Source: an uncultured Actinomycetes bacterium
GTDB lineage: Bacteria > Actinomycetota > Actinomycetes > Nanopelagicales > Nanopelagicaceae
NCBI GenBank assembly: GCA_903901905.1
Contig: CAIUSQ010000231.1
Span: 1 to 5,525, forward strand
DNA length: 5,525 nt
Reading direction: 5' to 3'
The notes beneath the pieces are model-generated. The model ran no database searches and had not been told where the DNA came from. It was given only the letters and a program-made list of their open reading frames with translations. The stretch's first letter is position 1; each line of letters begins with the position of its first letter. Positions 1-5,525 of this stretch are shown one piece after another. Position numbers and translations under genes: made by a program.

Positions 1-494
1 TAACTAGAAGCTGTATCGTGAAGAACGAGAAATCCTGACGTGCTATCAGCATCACCTAATGGGGCTTTGCCTGACCACACACAGCCAGCTTTAGGTGCGA
101 TGACAACAAGATATCGTTTCGAGTAATCACTTATACCTAAGCGTTTATATGACTCATATCGAATATTTCCTAAAAACTCAGTACCTGCAGGACCACTACA
201 TGGCATCTTCGAAACCAGAGTAATTGGGGTGGCTAATACCTTGCCCGAAACAAAAGAAATTACTCGGTCTTTTGTGTCACCATAAAGTGTTGTGAACTTT
301 TTCCAATCTGCATTCACTTCACTGTCAATGACCTTCGCAACAACATTGATATCACCGGCAGGTGCCACAGCCCCTGCCCAAGTCACCTCTACAACATCAA
401 TAACTCGCTCATCAACGGCATAAGCAGGTGTCAACCCCAAGGAAACAAATGCAAAGACAAGCCCAAGGAAGGCTGGCAAGGCTTTCTTTCTCAT
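1..494 (-). CDS. Exported protein, N-terminal part; possible secreted metallopeptidase (runs off the left edge)
   Basis: An open frame of 164 codons reads leftward from an ATG at 494 to the window edge without a stop, so only the N-terminal part is present. Residues 1-26 form a clear Sec signal peptide: M-R-K-K, a hydrophobic core, then TPAYA with cleavage expected before V27. The mature part looks beta-rich. It has two cysteines (C99 and C138) that could pair. Near the edge is 'YLVVIAPKAGCVWSG' (residues 128-142), followed by PLG and then GFLVLHD. This pattern (a beta strand ending in a Cys-x-Trp-x-Gly turn, then a Gly-rich strand) recalls the segment before the HExxH helix in secreted gametolysin/reprolysin-like metallopeptidases. 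If that is right, the zinc site lies just outside the window. The signal peptide and reading frame are seen directly; the peptidase idea is inference. The start is fixed by the signal peptide. No Shine-Dalgarno precedes it, and a good -10 box sits at leaderless distance. Confidence 0.85.
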   Translation of the reverse strand, partial: MRKKALPAFLGLVFAFVSLGLTPAYAVDERVIDVVEVTWAGAVAPAGDINVVAKVIDSEVNADWKKFTTLYGDTKDRVISFVSGKVLATPITLVSKMPCSGPAGTEFLGNIRYESYKRLGISDYSKRYLVVIAPKAGCVWSGKAPLGDADSTSGFLVLHDTASS

Positions 495-500
495 GCAGGA

Positions 501-529
501 ATCATAAAGGAGTGGCCTGACTTCTTCAC
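501..529 (-). promoter_or_regulatory. Candidate leaderless promoter for the leftward exported-protein gene
   Basis: On the minus strand, TATGAT (501-506) matches the -10 consensus at five of six bases and ends six bases before the ATG at 494. Transcription would therefore start at or next to the A of the start codon, giving a leaderless mRNA. A weak -35 (GTGAAG, 524-529) lies 17 bases upstream and keeps only the central TGA of TTGACA. No ribosome binding site is present, which fits this reading. Confidence 0.5.
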
Positions 530-560
530 TTTTTCAATCACCTTCTGCGACAGTATCCCT

Positions 561-1763
561 GTGGAGATTAAGAAAACATCAGTTGTACTCATGGCCTGTC
601 TGCTTTTGGCCGTCCCAGTCAATTCTCAAGGTGCGATAGCAAAGTTGGGATCAAAATGCACCAAGATAAATTCAATTTCGGGCTCTCTTGTTTGCAAGAA
701 AACTGGAAACAAGCTGACCTGGCAAAAAAGAATAACTGCTAAGCCAACTCCCGCCCCCACAGCTTCGCCCGCACCATCACCCACCCCAACGCCTGCGGCA
801 ACTATTTCTCCAACTCCAACCCCCGAGCCAACAGCTCCTTCATCTCCAATCACCTTTGATAATTTGGACACTAAGTGGACCGCCTCTATTGCACGACAAA
901 ATCTCACTAATGAGCTTGCACGGTTGAATCAACCTAAGTCTGCCGCTGTGTATCACGTTGGCCCAACAGTAAGAGAAGACCTCTATATAGAAGAAAAGCG
1001 CTTGCTAGCAATTGCAGAGAAAATGTTTAGCAACTATTACACCCCCACATCATTTGACGTGTTGATGTACTCAGAAAAAGATGGCACGTGGGCCGACCAA
1101 GAGAAATCAACTCTCTCAAACGACACCTTCTGGTCAATTTCAAGAGACATCGCCAATAATCCTTATGGATGCAATTTTGCTGGAGCCACGTTTACCAAGA
1201 CAGGTGGCTCCATGTATTCGATGTGCTTGGACACAAAGGGCAGAGGAATAAACGATAAGCAAACCTCTATTCATGAGTATTTCCATTTAGTTCAACAAAA
1301 GTACTCACTCAACAAAATGACTTGCTGGATGGTTGAAGGATCTGCGACTTATTTCGGAGTCGCGTTAGGTGTTGATGGAGAAGATCCAACAGGAAAATCA
1401 ACTACTACATTTTTGAATCAGCTAGCTGGTCAATACAACCCAGGAGGCCCACGTAATTTAGGTTCAGCAGCAAAACTTCGCCAGAAGATTTCAACTGACG
1501 AAGGTGCCGTTCAAGTTTTAAAGGATTTGGAAGTGAAGCCAGATAGAGATGTCGATTGCCTTTCCTACGCTGCCTATAGCGTGGGAGCAATTGCAACCGA
1601 GGCTTTAATAGGAGCAAGAGGCTTTAAAACATATATGGATTTTGTGACAACATTTCCAACAGCAGCTGATTGGAAATTGGAATTCAAAAAGGCCTTTGGC
1701 CTTACTCCTGATGAGTTTTACCTCAAGCTTGCTCCGTATTTGCGCTCTAGATTAGCGGGCTAA
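561..1763 (+). CDS. Exported gluzincin-type (peptidase MA-like) zinc metallopeptidase with a Cys-rich N-terminal module
   Basis: This 400-residue protein is predicted to be exported and to act outside the membrane. A signal peptide spans about residues 1-27 (MEIKK, hydrophobic core, then a cut near GAIA). Residues 28-55 form a compact 'GSKCTK...LVCKKTGNKLTW' module with C33 and C45. A Pro/Thr/Ala-rich linker (about 61-96) leads to the catalytic region. The motif HEYFH (238-242) would supply zinc ligands H238 and H242 and catalytic base E239. WMVEGSATYFG (256-266) supplies the third ligand, E259. The C-terminus (about 372-395, 'FKKAFGLTPDEFYLKLAPYL') matches the usual ending of peptidase MA-like domains (Pfam Peptidase_MA_2 type). 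C204/C222 and C255/C333 could form disulfides. The substrate is unknown. The GTG start at 561 is chosen because it gives a complete signal peptide and no earlier in-frame start exists. There is no Shine-Dalgarno; a poor -10 (GACAGT, 549-554) sits at leaderless distance. Confidence 0.88.
   Translation: MEIKKTSVVLMACLLLAVPVNSQGAIAKLGSKCTKINSISGSLVCKKTGNKLTWQKRITAKPTPAPTASPAPSPTPTPAATISPTPTPEPTAPSSPITFDNLDTKWTASIARQNLTNELARLNQPKSAAVYHVGPTVREDLYIEEKRLLAIAEKMFSNYYTPTSFDVLMYSEKDGTWADQEKSTLSNDTFWSISRDIANNPYGCNFAGATFTKTGGSMYSMCLDTKGRGINDKQTSIHEYFHLVQQKYSLNKMTCWMVEGSATYFGVALGVDGEDPTGKSTTTFLNQLAGQYNPGGPRNLGSAAKLRQKISTDEGAVQVLKDLEVKPDRDVDCLSYAAYSVGAIATEALIGARGFKTYMDFVTTFPTAADWKLEFKKAFGLTPDEFYLKLAPYLRSRLAG
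741..848 (+). repeat. Low-complexity Pro/Thr/Ala/Ser linker-coding tract
   Basis: This stretch encodes residues 61-96 of the exported metallopeptidase-like protein, made of irregular PTP, PAP and SPTPTP units. Such linkers separate an envelope-binding or recognition module from a catalytic domain in secreted actinobacterial proteins. The C-rich coding strand also creates a spurious Gly/Val-rich open frame on the opposite strand. Confidence 0.85.
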
Positions 1764-1783
1764 ATTTCCCACGTAGTTTGCTC

Positions 1784-1812
1784 ATGTCGATCAACTGCAA
1801 AGACTTTATAAC
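1784..1812 (+). promoter_or_regulatory. Candidate promoter for the kinase / surface-protein operon
   Basis: TATAAC (1807-1812) matches the -10 consensus at five of six bases. ATGTCG (1784-1789), 17 bases upstream, is a weak -35 (three of six). Transcription would start near 1819, upstream of the ribosome binding site at 1846-1851 and of the dyads described separately, leaving an untranslated leader of roughly 140 bases before the kinase ATG. The region is AT-rich enough for chance matches, so this is tentative. Confidence 0.3.
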
Positions 1813-1845
1813 TCACCAATTCAGGCTGCCCAATCGGTGCCAGCC

Positions 1846-1899
1846 GAGGAGTGCTTATAGATGCGAGTAGGCGTAGTCATGACCTTATTAGACCTCTAA
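1846..1899 (+). other. Possible 12-codon leader ORF with a strong ribosome binding site, in frame with the kinase
   Basis: GAGGAG at 1846-1851 lies nine bases before an ATG at 1861, the best Shine-Dalgarno arrangement I saw in the window. The ORF reads MRVGVVMTLLDL and ends with TAA at 1897-1899. It is in the same frame as the kinase gene, so the frame continues directly after this one stop codon. It may be an upstream leader peptide, a translation-coupling device, or coincidence. No attenuator stem or codon run that would suggest classical attenuation was seen. Confidence 0.2.
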
Positions 1900-1924
1900 T
1901 TGCTGAGAACTACCTGCATGCAGG
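1876..1924. promoter_or_regulatory. Cluster of three perfect dyads upstream of the kinase gene (possible operator)
   Basis: Three perfect inverted repeats fall within 49 bases: GTCATGAC (1876-1883), TTAGA-CC-TCTAA (1888-1899), and the uninterrupted 12-base palindrome CCTGCATGCAGG (1913-1924). None is followed by a T run, so they do not look like terminators. They lie between the candidate upstream promoter and the preferred kinase start, where a dimeric repressor or activator could bind. No known operator consensus was recognised. Confidence 0.3.
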
Positions 1925-1949
1925 CTGTGTTCAAGGCCCCTTCCTCTGA

Positions 1950-1962
1950 CAGAATTGCCCGC
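1950..1962 (+). promoter_or_regulatory. Weak candidate -10 at leaderless distance from the kinase ATG
   Basis: CAGAAT (1950-1955) matches four of six -10 bases and ends seven bases before the ATG at 1963, the same geometry as the stronger promoter of the leftward gene. A poor -35-like TGTTCA (1928-1933) lies 16 bases upstream. No Shine-Dalgarno precedes this ATG, so a leaderless transcript would explain its use. Confidence 0.2.
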
Positions 1963-3258
1963 ATGGAACGGCTACGCGCAGGCGACCCCGAGCAAATTGG
2001 GCCATGGCAGATTGTTAATCGCCTTGGCGCTGGTGGCATGGGTATTGTCTATATGGGAACAAACGGCACGCGTGCAGCTGCAATCAAAATTGTTCGCGAT
2101 TTTCTCTTAGAAGATCCCTCGTCGCGCACACGCTTAGCGCGAGAAGTTACATCTTTAAAGAAGGTAAAAAGTAAATATGTTGCTGAAATTGTTGGTGCAG
2201 ATATTGATGCAAGCCCCGCATGGATAGCAACTAATTATGTGGATGGGCCGAGTTTAAAGACTCTTATTGAAAATGAAGGACCTTTAAGTGAGTTGCAATG
2301 GTTCGAATTAGCCACAGGCTTAATGTCAGCTTTGGCCGGAGTTCATGCCGTTGGTGTTATTCACCGAGACGTTAAACCCTCCAATGTGTTGATGTCGGCA
2401 ACAGGCCCCCGCCTTATTGACTTTGGTATCTCATTCTCATCTGATGCAACCGCCCTGACCCGCACAGGCATGGTTGCCGGTACTCCAACGTGGTTTGCCC
2501 CTGAACAGTTTCAAAATACAAAAATTACAACAGCGGTTGATAACTTCGCAGCAGGTTCAATTCTCTACTTTGCAGCAACAGGCACCAGCCCATGGGGCAA
2601 CGAAGACACCTCAGTTGCAAATACAATGAATCAAATATTAAATAAGGATCCCGATCTTAAGCTTTTAACTGAAAACCAACGCATCATTATTGGTCAGCTT
2701 CTCGATAAAAATCCAAAGAATCGCATCACTGCTCTAGATTGTTCAGGATTAATCGAAGGAATTCGAGAGTCTGCTGGTTTAACCCATATCCAAAACCCCA
2801 TCGGGGCCAGGGGGTTAAAGAAAAAAGTGGTTATTGCTATTGCAGCAGTTATAACCCTTGGGGCTTTAGCATTCAATCAATTTTCTGGAAACGGCGACGT
2901 GCAGATACCAGAAGCTGCACCTTCGCCAACAGTGACTGCAGAGCCTGGGTGGTCTGCCCTGATCGTCGGAGACTCTGCCCCTCAAACTGGAAAAGGTCGG
3001 GTTTTTTCCTTCTATTTGTGCGATCAAGCGGTGATTGAAAACTCATTAAAAATTAAGGAGTTGACTAACCCGCCGACTTCTCCTGTACCAACAGCTAAAG
3101 TTTTTGTGGGAGATGCCCGTTGTGGAAAAGAGTTTGACACTATTTTGGTGACAGGCCCCGTGGACTTCGAAAAAGAAAAGCGAAACTATATTTTGGCTGG
3201 ATCTACCCGTGCGGGCTTTCTCATTCAATACGAGTTTGATATATCCAAGAAACAATAG
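1963..3258 (+). CDS. Membrane-anchored Ser/Thr protein kinase (PknB-like kinase domain, non-PASTA extracellular domain)
   Basis: With the ATG at 1963 the product has 431 residues. It should phosphorylate Ser/Thr of cytoplasmic targets and itself, using ATP. Every key kinase element is present: glycine loop LGAGGMG (21-27), ATP-binding K42, helix-C glutamate E61, catalytic loop HRDVKPSN (134-141, base D136), metal-binding DFG (153-155) and WFAPE (177-181). T166 and T168 in the activation loop 'TALTRTG' are likely autophosphorylation sites. A Lys-rich stretch precedes one transmembrane helix (about 289-304), followed by a short Pro-rich linker and an extracellular domain of about 100 residues with two cysteines (C353, C387). 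That domain has no PASTA repeats and I do not recognise it. The 1963 start is preferred because actinobacterial relatives begin 'M-x-x-L-x-x-GDP'. ATG at 1918 or TTG at 1900 would only add an unconserved extension of 15 or 21 residues. The next gene starts two bases after the stop. Confidence 0.93.
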   Translation: MERLRAGDPEQIGPWQIVNRLGAGGMGIVYMGTNGTRAAAIKIVRDFLLEDPSSRTRLAREVTSLKKVKSKYVAEIVGADIDASPAWIATNYVDGPSLKTLIENEGPLSELQWFELATGLMSALAGVHAVGVIHRDVKPSNVLMSATGPRLIDFGISFSSDATALTRTGMVAGTPTWFAPEQFQNTKITTAVDNFAAGSILYFAATGTSPWGNEDTSVANTMNQILNKDPDLKLLTENQRIIIGQLLDKNPKNRITALDCSGLIEGIRESAGLTHIQNPIGARGLKKKVVIAIAAVITLGALAFNQFSGNGDVQIPEAAPSPTVTAEPGWSALIVGDSAPQTGKGRVFSFYLCDQAVIENSLKIKELTNPPTSPVPTAKVFVGDARCGKEFDTILVTGPVDFEKEKRNYILAGSTRAGFLIQYEFDISKKQ

Positions 3259-3260
3259 CG

Positions 3261-5525
3261 ATGACAAAAACCAAGAAATTTATAACTCTTCTTCTTAGTA
3301 TTTCTCTTATCTCGCTCACTCTTTTAGGTCTTTCAACGACAGCCAAAGCTGACGGAGTTAATCAAGTTGCTAATCACTTTGATTGGAATGGCATAAGTCT
3401 TAGCCCAACTGCTGCAATTTCTCAATCCTTTACTCCACTAGCGGTTCCTTCACCTAGCCAGGGACAAGTTGATTGGTCGCTTAACATTGGCAATTCCACA
3501 TCAACGTTATCGGCTTCAATAGTATTACTAAATACCGGCACCGTAGTTTGGCAATTTATGGACGTTCCTCTTGGATCTCGCGTAATGGGGATAGATACTG
3601 CAACTTGCCAACTGCAATCTGGAAACGCTTTTGGTACCCCAAATGCTGCACGATCTATTTGTACAGCACCTCTTCAGGCTGTTGCTGGTGAGACATATAC
3701 ATTCACAATTAAGTACTGGGACAACAACGGTACTAAATGGTGGGTTGCAATGGTTACGGTACAAAGTACGGGCCAAACTGTTCAACTAGGAAGGCTTGAA
3801 AACAACGCATCTGCAAGTGTTATTGCTACAAGTATGTACATGTCTGGTTACAACCAGACATCTTTCTATAAAACTCCTCTGCCTGCTTGTAGCGATGTAC
3901 CAAATCACTCCATAATTTATGGCGCCATTAAAAGCACAGGAAATAACCAACCGGCATTCTCAGGTACTAGAAATAGTTCTGCATGCCCAACCATCGCAAA
4001 TTTTGATTTAAGTTCCATCGGAGAATTCAAGCTCAATGTTGGCAGCTCTAATTCTGCCTCCATTGGGGGTACTACAAAACTTAGAGAACCGCGTCTCTTA
4101 AGTGAGATTCCCCGGCCAGCTAGTGTTTTGGTTGGACTATACGGAGTAAATTACGCGGGATATTTCAATGATGATTCATCATGGATTTATTCCAATCCAC
4201 AAATTAAGTCTCGACAAGTTTTTGAGGTGCTACCGTTTTTTACCGATGAACCTTTTTCATCTCTAGGATCCATGACTTCTATGTATAGCGGTTATTTAAT
4301 TCCAGATGTATCAGGTGAATGGAAATTTAGAATTCGATCAGATGACGCTTCTTATTTGTGGTTAGGCAACGATGCAATAGTTAAGCATGCATCTTCTACA
4401 TTTGGCGCCCAGCTAAGAAATCCTGGTACTCACGAACCTATATCAAAAGAGTTCAGCATTAACCTAGTAAAAGATAAGGTTTATCCAATTCGTATTTATT
4501 ACGGCAATGGCGCTTCATATGGAACTTTTGAATTTACGCTACAGCCACCCGGGTATTCTGGTTTTCAAAAAGATACGACTGGGCTTTTCTTTCATACTGA
4601 GCCGGGTTTCTGTACAAGTTGGGGAATTGAATATGCTCTGATGGGATCCTTGGGCTATGACAATCAAGTCCCACCGTCACAATGTGGCACACCAGCAAGT
4701 GTGGCTAAGCCTGGCACGGTGGGAGGCGGAGCAAGCTCGGGAGGCGCTACAACACTCATAGTAGGTGCAGCCTCTGGAAGTTATTACGGAGCACTTGTAC
4801 GACCAAGTAGTGGGGGCACGCAAACACAACTACTTTGTAAAAGTGGATCTGTTATTTCCGGAATTCAGGTTTCTCGCCGATCTGATCAGCCCTTCTCGCA
4901 AGGCTTTAGGTTCAATTGTTCTCCTATGAGTTCTGATGGAACTGTCGGCGCAGTGCGAGAAACCCGTGAAATAGTCAATGTTTCCACTTCCCCTACTGAC
5001 TACAACAATTTCTCGTGTCCATCTGGTCAAGCAGCTATTAGTTTGGATGCTAGTACGGCAAATTATGTGCGGGATGTAGCGATCACTTGTGCGAAACCCG
5101 CTCCTTACTCAAGCGGTGCGCAAACAATTTTAGGAGCTGGGCCAGGATTACCGGTAAATGATGCTTCGAGTTGCTCTAGTTCATCTAAAAATACCGCCTT
5201 TATTACAGGAATAAATGCTTATGCCATGGCTGGCTTAGATGGAATTCAAGCCATTTGTACTCCCTTCAAATTTACTTCGGTTTCTACATCAAATACTTCA
5301 GCCTCCAAGAAACCAAATTCGCCTACTTTTTCACTCATAAATGTGGTTGGCAATAAAATAAATATCAATGTAAATCTTGGCTCAGCGTCGTCAACTAGGC
5401 CAGACCAGGTTTATTTGGTCGCTCCTAAACTTGGTATTTTGGACAGCAATAAGCTCTTTGGAGATATATCTGGTTCTAAAGCTTCCTGGAGTATAGATTT
5501 CGACAAACTGCTCTCTGGTACAGCA
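3261..5525 (+). CDS. Large exported multidomain surface protein with PA14/GLEYA-like domain (runs off the right edge)
   Basis: An uninterrupted frame of 755 codons begins with ATG two bases after the kinase stop and continues past the window. Residues 1-30 are a signal peptide (MTKTKK, Leu/Ile-rich core, cut after AKA). Residues 40-260 look like beta-sandwich material with paired cysteines (C116/C134, C210/C242) and a WWVAMV...STGQTVQLG strand pair (160-176), lectin-like but unassigned. Residues 286-435 resemble PA14/GLEYA carbohydrate-binding domains: YSGYLIPDVSGEWKFRIRSD, then DDASYLWLGND (361-371) and KVYPIRIYYGNG (406-416). A segment with C451/C475 and a Gly-rich linker (485-496) lead to three Cys-bounded repeats (526-666). 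From about 685 an Ig/Fn3-like beta domain begins. The likely role is adhesion or glycan recognition at the cell surface; this is inferred from domain style. There is no clear Shine-Dalgarno, so translation is probably coupled to the kinase gene. No transmembrane or wall anchor is visible in the part present. Confidence 0.9.
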   Translation, partial: MTKTKKFITLLLSISLISLTLLGLSTTAKADGVNQVANHFDWNGISLSPTAAISQSFTPLAVPSPSQGQVDWSLNIGNSTSTLSASIVLLNTGTVVWQFMDVPLGSRVMGIDTATCQLQSGNAFGTPNAARSICTAPLQAVAGETYTFTIKYWDNNGTKWWVAMVTVQSTGQTVQLGRLENNASASVIATSMYMSGYNQTSFYKTPLPACSDVPNHSIIYGAIKSTGNNQPAFSGTRNSSACPTIANFDLSSIGEFKLNVGSSNSASIGGTTKLREPRLLSEIPRPASVLVGLYGVNYAGYFNDDSSWIYSNPQIKSRQVFEVLPFFTDEPFSSLGSMTSMYSGYLIPDVSGEWKFRIRSDDASYLWLGNDAIVKHASSTFGAQLRNPGTHEPISKEFSINLVKDKVYPIRIYYGNGASYGTFEFTLQPPGYSGFQKDTTGLFFHTEPGFCTSWGIEYALMGSLGYDNQVPPSQCGTPASVAKPGTVGGGASSGGATTLIVGAASGSYYGALVRPSSGGTQTQLLCKSGSVISGIQVSRRSDQPFSQGFRFNCSPMSSDGTVGAVRETREIVNVSTSPTDYNNFSCPSGQAAISLDASTANYVRDVAITCAKPAPYSSGAQTILGAGPGLPVNDASSCSSSSKNTAFITGINAYAMAGLDGIQAICTPFKFTSVSTSNTSASKKPNSPTFSLINVVGNKININVNLGSASSTRPDQVYLVAPKLGILDSNKLFGDISGSKASWSIDFDKLLSGTA
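4836..5258 (+). repeat. Three degenerate Cys-bounded protein repeats in the surface protein
   Basis: Three segments share a plan of Cys, small/Gly residues, a beta strand, a polar turn, a second strand with an aliphatic/aromatic pattern, and a closing Cys. They run C526-C553 ('CKSGSVISGIQVSRR...FNC'), C586-C610 ('CPSGQAAISLDAS...ITC') and C638-C666 ('C...FITGINAYAMAG...IC'). Cys spacings are 27, 24 and 28 residues. DNA identity between units is low, so the duplication, if real, is old. Each unit could be a disulfide-closed beta hairpin of a lectin-like fold. Confidence 0.5.

Noticed and set aside
626..907. Minus-strand open frame rich in Gly, Val and Ala
   Set aside because: It is the antisense of the Pro/Thr/Ala linker of the metallopeptidase-like gene. 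Its composition is fully explained by the C-rich coding strand.
1405..1617. Minus-strand open frame of 70 codons
   Set aside because: It lies inside the conserved C-terminal part of the metallopeptidase-like gene, and its product is Leu/Arg-rich without recognisable domains.
1751..1762. Inverted repeat TTAG-CGGG-CTAA at the end of the metallopeptidase-like gene as a terminator
   Set aside because: The stem is only four pairs (five with an impossible two-base loop), is AT-rich, and has no T run of useful length after it.
1900..1962. TTG at 1900 or ATG at 1918 as the kinase start
   Set aside because: The added residues show no kinase conservation. The relatives' 'M-x-x-L-x-x-GDP' opening aligns with the ATG at 1963. 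ATG 1918 remains possible but is less likely.
2694..3038. Overlapping open frames on both strands within the kinase gene's transmembrane and extracellular part
   Set aside because: The kinase frame is intact and continuous through this region. The alternatives have odd composition and no supporting start signals.
1963..3258. Assigning the symbol pknB
   Set aside because: The kinase domain is PknB-like, but PASTA repeats are absent and the cell-division neighbours usual for pknB are not present, so orthology is not supported.
3046..3267. Minus-strand open frame over the kinase / surface-protein junction
   Set aside because: It is antisense to two well-supported genes and has no recognisable product.
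3528..3785. Minus-strand open frame of 85 codons
   Set aside because: It is antisense to the large surface-protein frame, which is uninterrupted from its signal peptide onward. Its Cys/Ser/Arg-rich composition suggests a shadow.
4830..5030. Minus-strand open frame of 66 codons
   Set aside because: It is antisense to the Cys-bounded repeats of the surface protein, and its sequence is not protein-like.

Overview
The window shows the accessory, cell-surface part of a bacterial genome with a fairly low GC content (mid-40s percent by eye). An actinobacterial source is most likely. The serine/threonine kinase opens with the actinobacterial-style 'LRAGDPEQIGPWQI..LGAGGMG' sequence. One secreted protein carries a short 'G.KCTK...LVCKK.G.KLTW' module that I associate with small-genome freshwater actinobacteria (Nanopelagicales, e.g. 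Planktophila-like). The genes mostly lack Shine-Dalgarno sequences, which fits the common actinobacterial use of leaderless mRNAs. The lineage is an inference from these traits, not from a marker gene.

Layout. Bases 1-494 (minus strand) hold the first 164 codons of an exported protein that runs off the left edge; it resembles the region just before the active site of secreted metallopeptidases. A 66-base divergent intergenic region (495-560) separates it from a plus-strand gene (561-1763) for an exported zinc-metallopeptidase-like protein with HEYFH and a downstream WMVEG motif. A roughly 200-base intergenic stretch (1764-1962) follows. It has no long gene but holds three short dyads, a candidate promoter and a 12-codon leader-type ORF behind a good ribosome binding site. 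Next comes a membrane-anchored Ser/Thr protein kinase (1963-3258). Two bases later begins a very large exported surface protein (3261 to beyond 5525). It has a signal peptide, two Cys-paired beta-rich N-terminal regions, a PA14/GLEYA-like domain, a Gly-rich linker, three Cys-bounded repeats and the start of an Ig/Fn3-like domain.

How the genes may work together. All four products are predicted to be exported or to have an extracellular part. The kinase and the large surface protein are almost certainly one transcription unit with coupled translation. A reasonable hypothesis is a surface-sensing and adhesion cassette: a kinase with a non-PASTA extracellular domain co-expressed with a multidomain, probably carbohydrate-binding, surface protein. 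Two secreted peptidase-like proteins lie next door, fired from a shared divergent promoter region. No tRNA, rRNA, CRISPR array, insertion sequence or phage gene was seen.
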